This document shows positions 21,701 to 31,122 of a DNA stretch of 64,000 nucleotides, piece after piece (position 1 is the stretch's first letter; each line of letters opens with the position of its first letter). The DNA is from Echinometra lucunter. Taxonomy: Eukaryota; Echinodermata; Echinoidea; Camarodonta; Echinometridae. The stretch spans positions 21,270,276-21,334,275 of the forward strand of contig CM057154.1 of the NCBI GenBank assembly GCA_029962745.1, read 5' to 3'. The notes beneath the pieces were generated by a model. The model worked only from the letters and a program-made list of their open reading frames with translations. It had not been told where the DNA came from and did no database searches. Both the position numbers and the translations under genes were made by a program.

Positions 21701-24561
21701 CAGACTGTATCCGCCACATACGAATATCTTATGATTTACATATCGCAAATACAATTGTGTACAGAAGAACAGGATATCCATAAAACATCTAACAAGTTCA
21801 TTTTTAATCAAAACTTTGAAAATGATAGTAATATCAAGAAAATATTATTATGTAAGCGTTCTAATTCCGGACAGTTTTGAAAATTCTCTACTGAAGTTAT
21901 TTTCTTTCAACTAGCTTTATACATAGATCAATACATTATCTGACAGTAAACGGATTAGAACGTATCACAATACATAGACAGAGAAAAGATATCGTAGAAA
22001 TCAGCAAAAATTCTTACTGACAATTTATATATCTAGCGTTTATATAGAAAAGAAAAAAATTACGACTGCTGTATGGATATAGAATGAACTTCTTGGCAAT
22101 GAACATGGTGCCTCCAGCTGTCAAGCCTTACTGGTTTTTAGGGATGTACCTTTTTCATGTTAATAATTTATTTGACTTGTATTTCTTTCTATTTCATGCT
22201 TTATTATTACGTCAATTTATATGCATTTTGATATTTTAATGATATTTGCTGTTTTTCTGTTTCATCCTTTTTATCTGCATATACATGTTATGACCGAAAT
22301 AAATGAATTCTATAATGAATATATAAAACGAGGGTCGAAAACAAACCTATATGAAAGATGACTGCTCCCTTCAAATCAAAAGAACGTTATGCCCGATTTA
22401 GCACTGTAGATACCACAGTCCAAGATCAGCGTCAGGCTGTTTTCCTTACAAAAAGGTGATACATCATAAGTTCACATAAAATCTGACAATGGGGTTCGTC
22501 TGGCCTTCAATTTTCAGACTCTGAATAAAAGCTCTGATATTGATAGAGTCATGAATCAACCGTGACAATACATATTGCGTAACAGGAGACACTTTAGTGT
22601 TCGTACCTCAATCATTAAATCTTACCATGGGTAAGGGTATATTAAGATTACCGTCTTGAATATTGCCGTTAAACTAAATTTATTTTTTGGTATTTTTGGT
22701 ATTAAAGCAAACGAACACTTGGACAAACGAACACTACAAAATGAAAAATACGGCAGTGCATTCACCTGCGGGTGAACGCTCTGAATATTGGTTTAAATGT
22801 TTTTTTTTTGTTGTTTGTTTTGTGTTTTTGTTTTTGTTTTAAATTTAGTTTCCTCGTGGGCATCGATCTGCAATCCATGGACGAAAACATACTACTTGGT
22901 CTGACTTCGCTGTTAGCTATGTAAGTATATATGTATGAAGTGGATGTTAAAATCCGCAATTTTCTGGTAGATTAATACTGCCAAGAAAATTTAAAAACGG
23001 ACTTTGGAACAACGTAATTTACATCCGAACTTATTATCTTTTTCGTTTGCTGTTTTCGTACCCTTAAGATATATTTCATCTTTCGGGTGAGGTGTGATGA
23101 AATTTTTTCCAGAATATTTTATTTTGTAACTTCTTGAGATCTCTGAATCCTACAAACTAAAAGAGGACAATGATACAATATGCGAATGAATAAATGATAT
23201 ACATGTTTGAACGAATTTGAATTTTATGACATTTCAAAAGCACTGATATTTGGCACTTGATGTTGACTTTTGTTTTCTCTTTTAATAGGTCCACTTCTGA
23301 CAGCAGGTTATGTTGTCTTCTTGATCAGGAGGAGAACGTAACATGCGCCCGGTCCAGCCCTACAAGTCCACTGGACACATGTGGTAGACTCTATCCGAGC
23401 GTTGTCTTGAGAATAGCTGGTTGGCTCATAGGTTGTACTGCTCTTATCGGCAACATGGCTGTCTTGGTACTACGCCTTCGTGAGGAACAACAGCTTAGTG
23501 TCCAAACCCTCTTGATTATGAATCTAGCTGTTGCAGACTGTTTAATGGGTATTTATATGATTATTATCACGTCGGCAGATTTTCATTTTGGCAGTAATTA
23601 TTTCCTCAGTGCTCCGATTTGGCGGGATTCATACGTATGCAAATTTTCCAGTTTTCTCGCGTTTCTATCGAGTGAATGTTCAGTTTTCACTTTGGCTCTG
23701 ATGACTGTCGATAGATTGATATGTATCAAATTTCCATTTGGTAGATATCGTCTGACCGTCAATTCATCACGAACCATAGTGATATTGTTGTGGGTGCTCA
23801 TGTGCACCCTTAGTTTAATACCACTTGTAGTTCCCGCCGACTGGCCAGGGTTCTACGGACTGTCCGATGTTTGTATTGGGTTGCCTTTACACGCACAATC
23901 AGAAGAGACAGGAAAGCTAACGTTTATAGACAACGGAGAATATGTATCCTACGACATCAAAATGATTGATTTCACAGTTGAATACATTGTCACTGATAGC
24001 AGTTTTCGCCCATCTTGGCTGTACGCTATTGTAATTTTCATTGGCGTTAACCTGATGTTATTCATTGTTATTTGGATATGCTATGTTATAATGTTTGTAG
24101 AGGTAAGGAAATCAACTCAATCCGTAGCAAATACTGCTTTGCGTAATCGCGAATTTAAAGTTGCCAGGAAAATGGCGTTCATCGTAGGAACCGATTTCGC
24201 ATGCTGGATGCCTATCATTGTAATGGGTATCCTTACACAGTCTGGTGCAGTCGTACTGCCAACATCCCTCTATGCTTGGAGTGTGATATTTATTATCCCT
24301 ATCAACTCCTCAATCAATCCCATTCTGTACACATTTGTAAACTACATAGAAGACAAGAAAAAGCCAAAGAAAAATTCCAATAAAAATTCTAATCGAAGTA
24401 GACAAAGTCCGGAAGGGGTTGGTATGAAAGAAAAAGGTTTGGCAGTTAGTAACACCACCCTGACGCAACTCAACAACAGCAGCCATAATGTGAATGGGAA
24501 TGAAAATATTATTACGATAAGTGGAAGTAAAATGCAAGGTTCAGCTGAAACAACAAAGTAG
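385..24561 (+). CDS. Gene 1: SRCR-LRR-7TM receptor (5' partial)
   Basis: Spliced gene of 20 visible coding exons, 3290 bp, about 1096 aa visible. Exons: 385-693, 6805-7113, 7452-7766, 8553-8600, 9799-9846, 10416-10476, 10736-10810, 11590-11661, 12520-12591, 14072-14143, 14664-14735, 15553-15624, 16149-16214, 16594-16665, 17165-17233, 17570-17638, 17924-17995, 20779-20850, 22849-22920, 23289-24561. Every intron is GT-AG and the phases join without a stop. The product has three visible SRCR domains, cysteine-bearing linker exons, twelve LRRs and a rhodopsin-class 7TM domain of LGR type. Alignment with genes 2 and 3 shows that the first visible exon is SRCR domain 2, so the signal peptide and SRCR1 exons lie upstream of the window. 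It is predicted to be a plasma-membrane G-protein-coupled receptor; the ligand is unknown. Splice calls come from sequence reading and paralogue comparison, not transcripts. Confidence 0.88.
2281..2774. repeat. Three tandem copies of a ~165-bp unit
   Basis: Copies begin at 2281, 2448 and 2611, each starting aattgaa(a/t)aattct and ending with cgtataccacgctt. Copies are nearly identical (the first has a few extra bases), so the amplification is recent. They form the centre of the foldback element. Confidence 0.85.
3254..3548. mobile_element. MITE, copy 1, inside the foldback arm
   Basis: A short element with inverted ends rich in ACCGAAGGCCCGCGAG: CCCACTTCAACGAAGGCCCG at the left, its diverged inverse at the right (cgcgggcattcggtcaagtg). 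It interrupts the 15-bp array of the foldback arm. A second copy in opposite orientation is at 29057-29317. A peptide-like frame common to both copies (TKHAKGDIIILYT) reflects DNA identity and is not evidence for a gene. Confidence 0.7.
4950..5243 (+). mobile_element. tRNA-derived SINE, family A
   Basis: Has a box B (GGGGTTCGAATCCCACC), body motifs cctttggcaagacgtttat and ccacccaggtgtag, and ends gcgctatataaatgttgcat with an (ATT)n tail. The body matches the copies at 11185 and 43258 (minus). The 3' end resembles that of L2-like elements, the usual partner for mobilisation. Confidence 0.75.
5765..5850 (+). repeat. SINE/L2 3'-end fragment
   Basis: The sequence gcgccttgggcactctgcag ... ggcgcattacaaatccc followed by (ATT)n looks like the tail of a SINE or L2-like element. 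Fragment only. Confidence 0.4.
6805..7113 (+). CDS. Gene 1 exon: SRCR domain 3
   Basis: A 309-bp phase 1-1 exon, acceptor catcctag, donor gtaata. It starts VRLVGGRNNSEGRVEFF and has six group-A cysteines (TACGE, VVCKSLG, DARC, ILDC, DYC, VLC). It is nearly the same as the gene 2 exon at 33083-33391, often codon for codon. The reading frame stays open on both sides for some distance, but the conserved splice sites fix the exon ends. Confidence 0.92.
7452..7766 (+). CDS. Gene 1 exon: SRCR domain 4
   Basis: A 315-bp phase 1-1 exon. The acceptor is the AG of tgaattaaaag after a T-rich tract, and the donor is gtatgt. The start was chosen because it begins D-E-S-I-I-L-V-D-G, matching D-E-V-I-Y-L-T-D-G in gene 2 and D-S-S-I-S-L-V-N-G in gene 3. 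An earlier AG at 7397-7398 would put the preceding exon out of frame and hit a stop. It has six cysteines of group-A type (SVCGH, VVCRSLG, VHC, FFDC, NC, VVC). Confidence 0.88.
8150..8400. repeat. Putative repeat with TTTTACCCAATA motifs
   Basis: Motifs aaatattgggcgaaattttac, gggcaatatttttacccaat and attattttacccaatattt recur in both orientations within 250 bp of the gene 1 intron 7767-8552. Possibly a MITE; ends not defined. Confidence 0.3.
8553..10810 (+). CDS. Gene 1 linker: two 48-bp Cys exons, LRRNT-like exon, 75-bp exon
   Basis: Four small exons join the SRCR block to the LRR block. 8553-8600 and 9799-9846 are both 48 bp, phase 1-1, encoding about 16 aa each with two and one Cys (for example GSLCVTNWCRLGIDSE). 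10416-10476 (61 bp) enters in phase 1 and leaves in phase 2, with a Cys near its start and a KC at its end, as in the LRRNT cap of an LRR domain. 10736-10810 (75 bp, phase 2-2) encodes a helix-like segment around FGQLLECQEQIRDM and may be a diverged first LRR. Exon lengths are identical in gene 2. I do not recognise a named domain; the cysteines are too few for an LDLa module. Confidence 0.75.
11185..11580 (+). mobile_element. tRNA-derived SINE, family A, with long (ATT)n tail
   Basis: Box A (TGGTATAGTGGTT) and box B (GGGTTCGAATCCC) of a tRNA head, then cttttggcaagactttaatc and cacccaggtgtac, then a 180-bp ATT/ATC microsatellite tail (11398-11580). The tail ends nine bases before the first LRR exon of gene 1 (11590). 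Confidence 0.8.
11590..22920 (+). CDS. Gene 1 LRR array: twelve single-repeat exons
   Basis: Twelve phase 2-2 exons, each one leucine-rich repeat of 22-24 residues, with the leucine (or I/M) codon split across the junction. Coordinates: 11590-11661, 12520-12591, 14072-14143, 14664-14735, 15553-15624, 16149-16214, 16594-16665, 17165-17233, 17570-17638, 17924-17995, 20779-20850, 22849-22920. Most are 72 bp; repeat 6 is 66 bp and repeats 8 and 9 are 69 bp, a length pattern repeated in gene 2. Consensus L-x-L-x-x-N-x-I-x-x-I-x-x-x-x-F-x-G-L is seen, e.g. DLSYNRIRAIPPNTF in repeat 4. Repeat 3 (14072) has no counterpart in gene 2. LRR solenoids in LGR receptors form the hormone or ligand-binding ectodomain. 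Confidence 0.9.
13450..13821. mobile_element. TA-flanked MITE, copy 1
   Basis: 372 bp with terminal inverted repeats CACACTAAGAAAAAAGG and its complement, flanked by TA on both sides, as expected for Tc1/mariner-type elements. The interior is full of GTGCAA/TTGCAC words. A homologous copy is at 44254-44595 in gene 2. Non-coding. Confidence 0.8.
15063..15172. repeat. Two adjacent perfect or near-perfect hairpins
   Basis: 15063-15102: gaaattaaga and its complement around an AT core. 15104-15172: ATGTTA and CATGAAAGAAAAAAAATGT pair with their complement ending ctaacatat, around a 13-base loop. Intron between LRR 4 and 5 of gene 1. Confidence 0.7.
15335..15470 (+). mobile_element. tRNA-derived SINE, family B
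   Basis: The head (about 15339-15411) starts GTGCCGTGGTCCAGTGG and ends ACGGCAC, giving a 7-bp acceptor-like pairing, with box B GAATTCGATCC. The tail reads ttatgcccttgagtaaggc. The same family occurs on the minus strand at 51600-51725. Confidence 0.7.
18564..20259. mobile_element. hAT-type element carrying a satellite
   Basis: 1696 bp, terminal inverted repeats CACGGGCGTCGCTAAAG (left) and CAGGGGCGTCGCTAGAC (right, read inward), and a perfect 8-bp target duplication TCTACATT at 18556-18563 and 20260-20267. The 8-bp duplication and CAGGGGCG-type ends are typical of hAT elements. No transposase frame: the interior is about eight diverged units of 150-180 bp (18740-20100). Intron between LRR 10 and 11 of gene 1. 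Confidence 0.85.
18740..20100. repeat. Satellite of ~170-bp units with CGCTCGCTGCGCTCGCTCG
   Basis: About eight units, each with ttgatgaaga(a)ctttcacttctacca, a CG-rich palindromic word (CGCTCGCTGCGCTCGCTCG or variants near 18843, 19012, 19182, 19341, 19482, 19652, 19832, 20002) and ttagatacaggatg. The CG-rich words stand out in AT-rich surroundings. Confidence 0.85.
20851..22848 (+). other. Gene 1 intron between LRR 11 and 12
   Basis: About 2 kb. An open frame at 21044-21262 (72 aa, basic) has no recognisable family and is probably repeat-derived. The 3' end before the exon at 22849 is strongly T-rich and provides the polypyrimidine tract. Confidence 0.5.
23289..24561 (+). CDS. Gene 1 last exon: hinge plus seven-transmembrane GPCR domain
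   Basis: A single 1273-bp exon (423 aa and stop) entered in phase 2 through acceptor tttaatag. It starts with a Cys-rich hinge (CC at the start, then VTC and DTCGRL), then seven hydrophobic segments. Class A landmarks: TM1 GN (Asn codon 23452), TM2 NLAVADCLMG (Asp codon 23536), TM3 Cys in YVCKFSS, DRLICIKFP in place of DRY (Asp codon 23710), TM6 DFACWMPI, and TM7 NSSINPILYTF (NPxxY-type motif at 24316-24330). The NxxLNPILYT-like TM7 and hinge fit the LGR type C (relaxin receptor/GRL101-like) family. The tail is basic then Ser/Thr/Asn-rich. An upstream in-frame ATG at 23257 lies in the intron and is not the real start. Confidence 0.93.
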
Positions 24562-24608
24562 GAATGAAATTCTCTGCCCAAGAATACAGTTGGCAAGAAT
24601 TTAGCAAA

Positions 24609-24614
24609 AATAAA
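24609..24614 (+). other. Candidate polyadenylation signal of gene 1
   Basis: AATAAA lies about 50 bp after the gene 1 stop codon; a second AATAAA is at 24851-24856. Either could end the transcript. Assigned by motif and position only. Confidence 0.4.
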
Positions 24615-26075
24615 TGTTTTTTCACTTGACGTAAAATGAATATATGTATTTGGAAAAAAAAGACAGCAAAAGAAAACGACATGTCAGCCAGCGGCCTGAA
24701 GTGGGCCACATGTCCCTACTTCACTTTTTCCGTTTTCACTAATGGAAACAGAGGAAATATATCTTTGAAATACTTACTCTTACAGATAGGACGCAGCGTA
24801 TCGAATTATAAATGATCACCACTACAGATTTTTTCAAAGCAACTTTTAAAAATAAATGTAGTTTGTGTGTGTTTTTTTTTCAGTTCAATGCCTTTCATTT
24901 CTGAAAGACATTGTCTTTATAACGAAGGCTGAAGAGCAAAAGTACCTGTTGTATAAAAGGCATTCAGGAAGCCAGAAAGGGATATAGTTACTTGTAAATA
25001 CCTGTTCTGTATCATTTGTACACATTATATCCGAGTTACCTTAGATTTAAAAAAATTGCAAGCATCGAGTCTAGAAAAAAAGTCATGTGTTACTTGTGTT
25101 TGAATATCACTTACATAACTTCAGACCGTTGTACTCTATGTGTAAATAATACGAATTGGGCAGTGTTCGTACGCTGCGCCTAGAGTGTGGGCATGCATTT
25201 CTTCTGAGGCTCCTATTTTTTTTTCAAAGCAAAATATTAGGCTCTGGGGTTCAGCGAAATGCTTTTAAAAAATCAACATCTTAACCGAATATACTTCAAA
25301 TAAATTAGATTTCTGTTTTTACAGACAGCTACGGCAGGGTTTAATGCGGTAACGACATACAACAGATCCCCCTCCCCAAAAGGTGATTTTGTAAATTAAC
25401 CTGCCTACTCCACCTCATGAAATGCCATACCATCCGCCATGTTCGCCTGCATGTTTTTCTTGATTATCTGTAATATAATGTGTTTTTTTTTTCCTGTAGA
25501 GGTCGTACTCTGTTGTGTACAAACACAGGAATGAAACAGAAGACTATTCCAATTTGAATTGTACATGATGTCTTAGATACTATTTTCCAGGCCGAATCCG
25601 TCAAAACAGCATTCAATTTCATGATCAAGCATTCGAATTCAATCAATTTTTAGTCCATCGGTTTTAGTCCATCAATTTAACACTTTTTGCATTCAATTCT
25701 TTTTTTAAACATTGAAATTAGTAATATTATCATTCAAATTAAATGTAATTCGATTCAGTTTGGTAATGAATAACCGTCATTCAATTTCGCCAGTCTGAGA
25801 GGAAGAAGAAATTCCTTGCTGAATTGCGGTTTCATTTTCATCCTTAGACAATCACTTTCACACTTACGCCATTCAGTTAGAACAACGTAAGTGGTCTCTA
25901 TCTCTTTTTCATTTTTATTTTTATTCTCTTTAATTCTTTATTTCTTTTCTGTCATTATATATTTGACATTCACATTTCTTTCTTTTTTTTTTCAGTTTGT
26001 ATGTCATTATTCTGTAATTTTCCTGTGGTCTTATTCTTTATCTCCGCATACAATTCAGTATAAAATGCATGTCAA

Positions 26076-26594
26076 CACTGGAGTAGCTAAGGAGGGGCAC
26101 AAGGGGGCCATGCCCCCAACCCCGTTGATCGGCGAGCAAAAAAAAAAATCTAAAAAAAAAAATAAAATAAAAAAATAAAAATGAAAAAACATTTCCATCG
26201 AGTCCACTTCATATAACTTACCCCACCCCTACCCTGCGAAATGAAAGTAAAACGTAGATATGTCACTTCTCATATAAGTTACCCCTAATACTGACTCTAG
26301 TGTGCAGAAAATGCCATTTTCATGCACAAATTTTCAAAAATCTCCCTACCACAACTTCCCCCTGCTCCGTCGCTTCGCTCCCTCGCCTTGGCTCCCCCCA
26401 TATGCCACTTTTTATATAGGTTACCCCTAATACTGAATTTTAGTGTACAAAAATGTCAATTTCATGCTCGAATTTTCAAATGTCTTCTTACCGTTGGAGC
26501 TAGGGGGATACCCCCCTCCCACACTCTCCCCAGCTCTTTCGCTTCGCTCCCTCGCCTTGGCCCCCTCTGTTGAAAATTCCTGGCTACGCCAGTG
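26076..26594. mobile_element. hAT-type non-autonomous element
   Basis: 519 bp. Ends CACTGGAGTAGCTAAGG and CACTGGCGTAGCCAGG (right end read inward). The flanking 8-mers CATGTCAA (26068-26075) and CCTGTCAA (26595-26602) differ at one base: an 8-bp target duplication. Inside, a unit with cttcgctccctcgccttgg and gttacccctaatactga is repeated two to three times. No transposase. Confidence 0.8.
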
Positions 26595-29056
26595 CCTGTC
26601 AAACGTGGTCATGGTTTATTTTGTTGTGATCTTTGTTTGCATATTTGTGAGGGGGTTTCTTTTCACATTTCTTTTTTTCCACCTGCTAATTGCTAATGAA
26701 TCTCAATCTTGTTCTTTTCTACATTCATAAGCAGAAACACACACTGACTCATCACCATATTAGATGAAAAACACTGCACAAATCTCAAAACTGTATGCCC
26801 ACTCATGAAATTGTATGGCAAGATTCTTCCCGCTTCATGTCCTGCGCTAATTGGAATGCTGTTTACACGAATTTGAATGTTGTTTACACAGATAATTAAA
26901 TTGAATTACCTTTCTGCACTTTTGTATTCTAACAATAGTAAATCGCATGCTTAAAAAATCATATTGAACGGTAATATTTGCTTTTCAAATGTTGATCCAC
27001 ACTGTCAATCAATTTCGCGCGAAATTGAACGAAAATATCGTTGATTCCGATGATAGGGTTACGAAGATGGGCGGGAAAACCTATAAAAATATCTTTCTTT
27101 TATGTGTAATATTACCATCATGCAAACTGCAAGAAGTCTACAAAGAAGCGAAATTAGTATCACACACTTACTTAAAATAGATAGTAATCATCATTCTTAT
27201 TTATTCCTGACCTTAACTTTTTTGAGTATACATAAAGTTATTTTGGAACGCAACAGAATTGGGAAAGATGAAAGAGGTTTTGCTCTGAAACATGTTTTCG
27301 AAAGAGAAATTTTAAAAAAGAATGGACATGCAAAGTAGCAAAAAGGGAAATTACAAACGAAAGGAAAAGATGATTTACTAGTGAAATTGTTGAAGTTCTT
27401 TTGAAAATGTTGAAATATGCAACAGGCATGTTTGATTTGTATACATGTATCTTTTTTCCATTTGTGTACATGTATCTTTTTTCCATTTGTGTATGATATT
27501 TGTTATTTTGACTTGTAAGATTTAGATGTGAAGTAAATCCTCGAATGAGGTCTAGAAAAGAAAAATTACCATCATGCAAAGTATTTTTAGGTGACTTCCT
27601 CTCTGATAAGATTTGAAAGCTTTTACTCTTGAGTCATTTGCTGCATGCTTTGTGACATGTCTTACCTGCATTTGATGTAGGCCTGTGTAACTAATAAAAG
27701 TAATTAATACCAGTTATTATGCCTGCAGCTATAGTCATTTGTAGTGATTCTATAGAGTTAACCTGAAAAGCCACCACTGAGACTAATCTTTTTTCACTTT
27801 CTTTCAGTCCGTTAGGTTCATTTCGATTTGTTTTCAATATAAGCACAGCGTTTAACCATGTTCACAATGTATTAGTTCCATAACTTATGTTTTCCCCCCA
27901 AACATATTATAAAATTGAAGTTCTATTCGATCATAGACATGATAGATGTCATCAGATTATTAAAAAAAAACCGCGGAATGCGTGGACGTTTCCTTTATCA
28001 AACCATTAATTGCAACTTGATAAGGAGGGATGACTATATAATTGCTTTATTTCTATTTTTTATGTGAAAGAGGTCGCACTCGTTGGCGTTGAATGTGCTA
28101 GTGGGCTGCGTGCGTTGTCTGTTTCCATGCTTTTGATTGCTTTAAGTGAAAACTAACATTCTTGCCAGCGTATCAGATGGGCAATTCCTCAGAAAATGTT
28201 CACTTTTCAAACATCACAAAAATCGGCAATAACACCAGGCAATAATTTCATATCAAGCAAACTAGCTTAACAAGCTCTCTAGTCTCATTTGTGCATCAGT
28301 GGCACTGATCTTCATTCAGACATAGTTTTCTTTAAAAAAAAAAACTATTTTGAGGCGTGAAATGTGGCAAAAGTTTTGGTCAAAACGTCCTATACTTCTG
28401 TCTCGTCACTTCAAATGCATTCATATATTATTTATTGTGATGAATAGATCAAATACTACTTAAATGAGGTTGGCATGAGCCAATGAATATTTTGAAGCAA
28501 AGTCACAGGCGTTTCAAAACAACAAAAGTGTCACGTCCGTTACCCCCAAAGCTGTTATGTTTAGTACACTCCTTTTTTGCTCAGATAAAGAAAATGTGGG
28601 GTACAATCGATTTATAAGAAATATGCAACATTATAGTTATATTTAGAGAATGTATATAAGGTTCGGTTAACGCCAAAATTCGACTCGCTGCACCAAAAAA
28701 TCTTACATATTTTTCCCACTAGTTCAAAGGGGTAAGGAAATTCTTGACCACGTTGTGCCATCCGTTACGGTTCCAAGTATTCCGTTTTCTTGTCAATTAT
28801 TCATTGAAATACTGTGGAAGTTCCCATTTCCCGTGATCATGACCCTTGGTTTTGCTTTAATAATGTCTTAAATGATCCAAATTAAGTCTGAATGTTGTGT
28901 CCGTTACTCTAGACTTGCCCAGAGATAAAACACAAACCAAACACACGCGACGGCGCAGTCCAAACACAAACACCCACACCCGCAGACACGCACATACAAT
29001 TCGTGTACTTCCTCTTTCTACCTCTTCAAACTTCACTCCATTTTCGTACTTTCTGT

Positions 29057-29317
29057 CGGGGTCCGCCCACTTGACCGAAGGACCGCGAGAACGAAGGCCC
29101 GCGAGGCCGACTTTCCTCGTATCGTATTTTCCTTCATCACAAATAATTCGCCATAGGTATATAAAATAATTATGTCTCCTTTAGCGTGTTTAGTCCCCGT
29201 TTCCGTATGTCCCACACCTTCGATAAAAAAACTTTCCGCTGCCCTTCAGAGCGGTGTGACATTATAGATTACAATTTGCTATTTTCGGTCTCGCGGGCCT
29301 TCGGTGAAGTGGGTTGA
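29057..29317. mobile_element. MITE, copy 2
   Basis: Reverse orientation copy of 3254-3548, with clean inverted ends: CCACTTGACCGAAGGACCGC at the left and ctcgcgggccttcggtgaag at the right. About 260 bp, non-coding. Confidence 0.7.
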
Positions 29318-30918
29318 CATATGCTACAGAGTAAGGGACTACAAGGAGACTTCCTATTCCACTGTCAAGTAAAACATTTTTTTTCTCATTCTTTCTTTTT
29401 TCACACGGTAAGTTAGATAAGTCAGTTATAATACAGGGTACTTGGTCAAATAAAAAGAGGCAAATAATTTGTTATAAATCCACGGACAAAACTCATTTGC
29501 TTTGTCATAAAGTTTTGAACTTCACCTCTTTCTCCGGTTTCCTGATCTTCCTTGGGAAATTTTGTCCTGCACGCCTGTTTCATCACTTCCTTGCTTTTAT
29601 CTTGTGTCTTTGTGACCTTTCAATCTAGTTTCTCTTTTTTCTCTCTCTCTATATGACTTATATTCATTGTGTACCTTAATCATGTTAATACCGACTCCCT
29701 AAAATGGCAGTTGGTACCGATTCAGTCATTCGACGTAATGTTTGTCCTGTTCATTTTCCATTCATTCTTTGAACGATGTCAATCTCACGCCCGGGACGTG
29801 GAAGCGTCAAAGACCAAAACTAGATCGTTGGACTTATTGCCATTTGCTAACTTTGAAATTGACAATATAAATCGACAATGTAAATCTTTTACTTCTTCGC
29901 GTTTACCCTCATGTCATCGAAGAAGCAATTCATACTGACACAGCGAGTGAAATATTAACGAGACGACACCTTGATGAGTTCGTGTCAAACAGAATTAAAT
30001 CGTACTGTCGATATGTGTGTTTTGTAGATTATACTCTTTACAGGAACATAATCATAATGTCTCAATAACGCAACTTCTGTCGCCTTCTCACGGCCTTGAT
30101 GTATGACTTCTAGGCTGGAGTTTCTGCAGAACTTTTTGAATGCCACTTAAGCACGTTCCTGACTTTCGGTCTATCATTCTGAAATTCTTTACTCTCTTTA
30201 CGTTGCTTGTCTCATGCAACAAGTGTTTACCCATCCATCCTGCCTTGATGCCAATCTCTTATTGTATCAGCGAGCTTAATCACTCAAATCCCTTAGTAGG
30301 AAACTCAACAGAAAATGACAGCTCCGATCTCTCCCAGCCTTAATTCCAAAATTCTTTACGTGCTTCAAACATGGACTATGGACTGAAAAATTAGTATGAC
30401 TCTGCTTTAAACGTCAAGTGCTTATCCAAATATACCATACGGGTCGGTTTTCTGTTTGAAATAATCTCTGTGCTCTCTCTCGTTGCTTTATCTCCCTCTG
30501 TATCCGTATATATCTATATTTCTCTCACTCTTCTTTTTATCTATCTTTCTATCTGTCTATACATTAATCTACCCGTACATCTCCATGTGTTTCCTTTTTC
30601 CAAATTTGAAATTCCCTTTCCGTCGCTACTGTCTGTGTTTGTGTTTTCGTTCTTCATTCATTTTCATATCTTCTTACTTTGCTCGTATTTTTTCCTGACT
30701 AACTGACTGACAACCTGTAATGATGGGTAATGGATGTGAGATAATAGCTATTTAACAGCACGATGATGGAGTCGTTGGTGGTCTTTGTAATCTTGACTAT
30801 CTACTGTCACAGCGTTGTAATTTGGCAAATGGGCATTTTTGGTGGCTTTCATATCATGTTCCAGTTAGTGCCTGCGTGAAGATAGCTAATGGATGCGTTG
30901 GTGTATTGTGAGAATGCG

Positions 30919-30926
30919 TATAAATA
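30919..30926 (+). promoter_or_regulatory. TATA box of gene 2
   Basis: TATAAATA sits about 90 bp before the gene 2 ATG (31017), in the sequence gcgtataaatacctcgc. This spacing predicts a start near 30950 and a 5' leader of about 65 bp. Inferred from motif and position. Confidence 0.5.
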
Positions 30927-31016
30927 CCTCGCACTTGACATACTGATAAAACTATGAAGTAAAGGTACAAGGGAAGAGCTTCTGTTCCAACAAGTTTTTC
31001 GACTTCAGTAATTACC

Positions 31017-31122
31017 ATGGATCTTCAAAATGTTATTCTAGTCATCTGCACAGCCACATTTTATGTTTGTGTTGGCAGACAACAGGTTACGGCATCTTTT
31101 TCGAATGGAAATCGGAATAATG
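31017..31122 (+). CDS. Gene 2 exon 1: signal peptide
   Basis: 106 bp from ATG, ending in phase 1 at donor gtaagc. It encodes MDLQNVILVICTATFYVCVG followed by a polar stretch, a typical secretory signal with a hydrophobic core. It follows the TATA box by about 90 bp, and the upstream bases ttacc before ATG are an acceptable start context. Confidence 0.85.

Larger units (their letters stand above)
24562..31016. other. Intergenic region between genes 1 and 2
   Basis: Contains the 3' UTR of gene 1, a cluster of CATTCAATT-like words (25590-25870), a hAT-type MITE (26076-26594), a second MITE (29057-29317) and the gene 2 promoter. No coding exon or RNA gene recognised; the open frames are short and without family features. 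Confidence 0.6.

Noticed and set aside
23257..23288. Intronless GPCR gene starting at ATG 23257, or at 46228 in the second copy
   Set aside because: 23257 lies in the intron before a good acceptor. 46228 lies inside TM1. Both exons continue an LRR array in matching phase.
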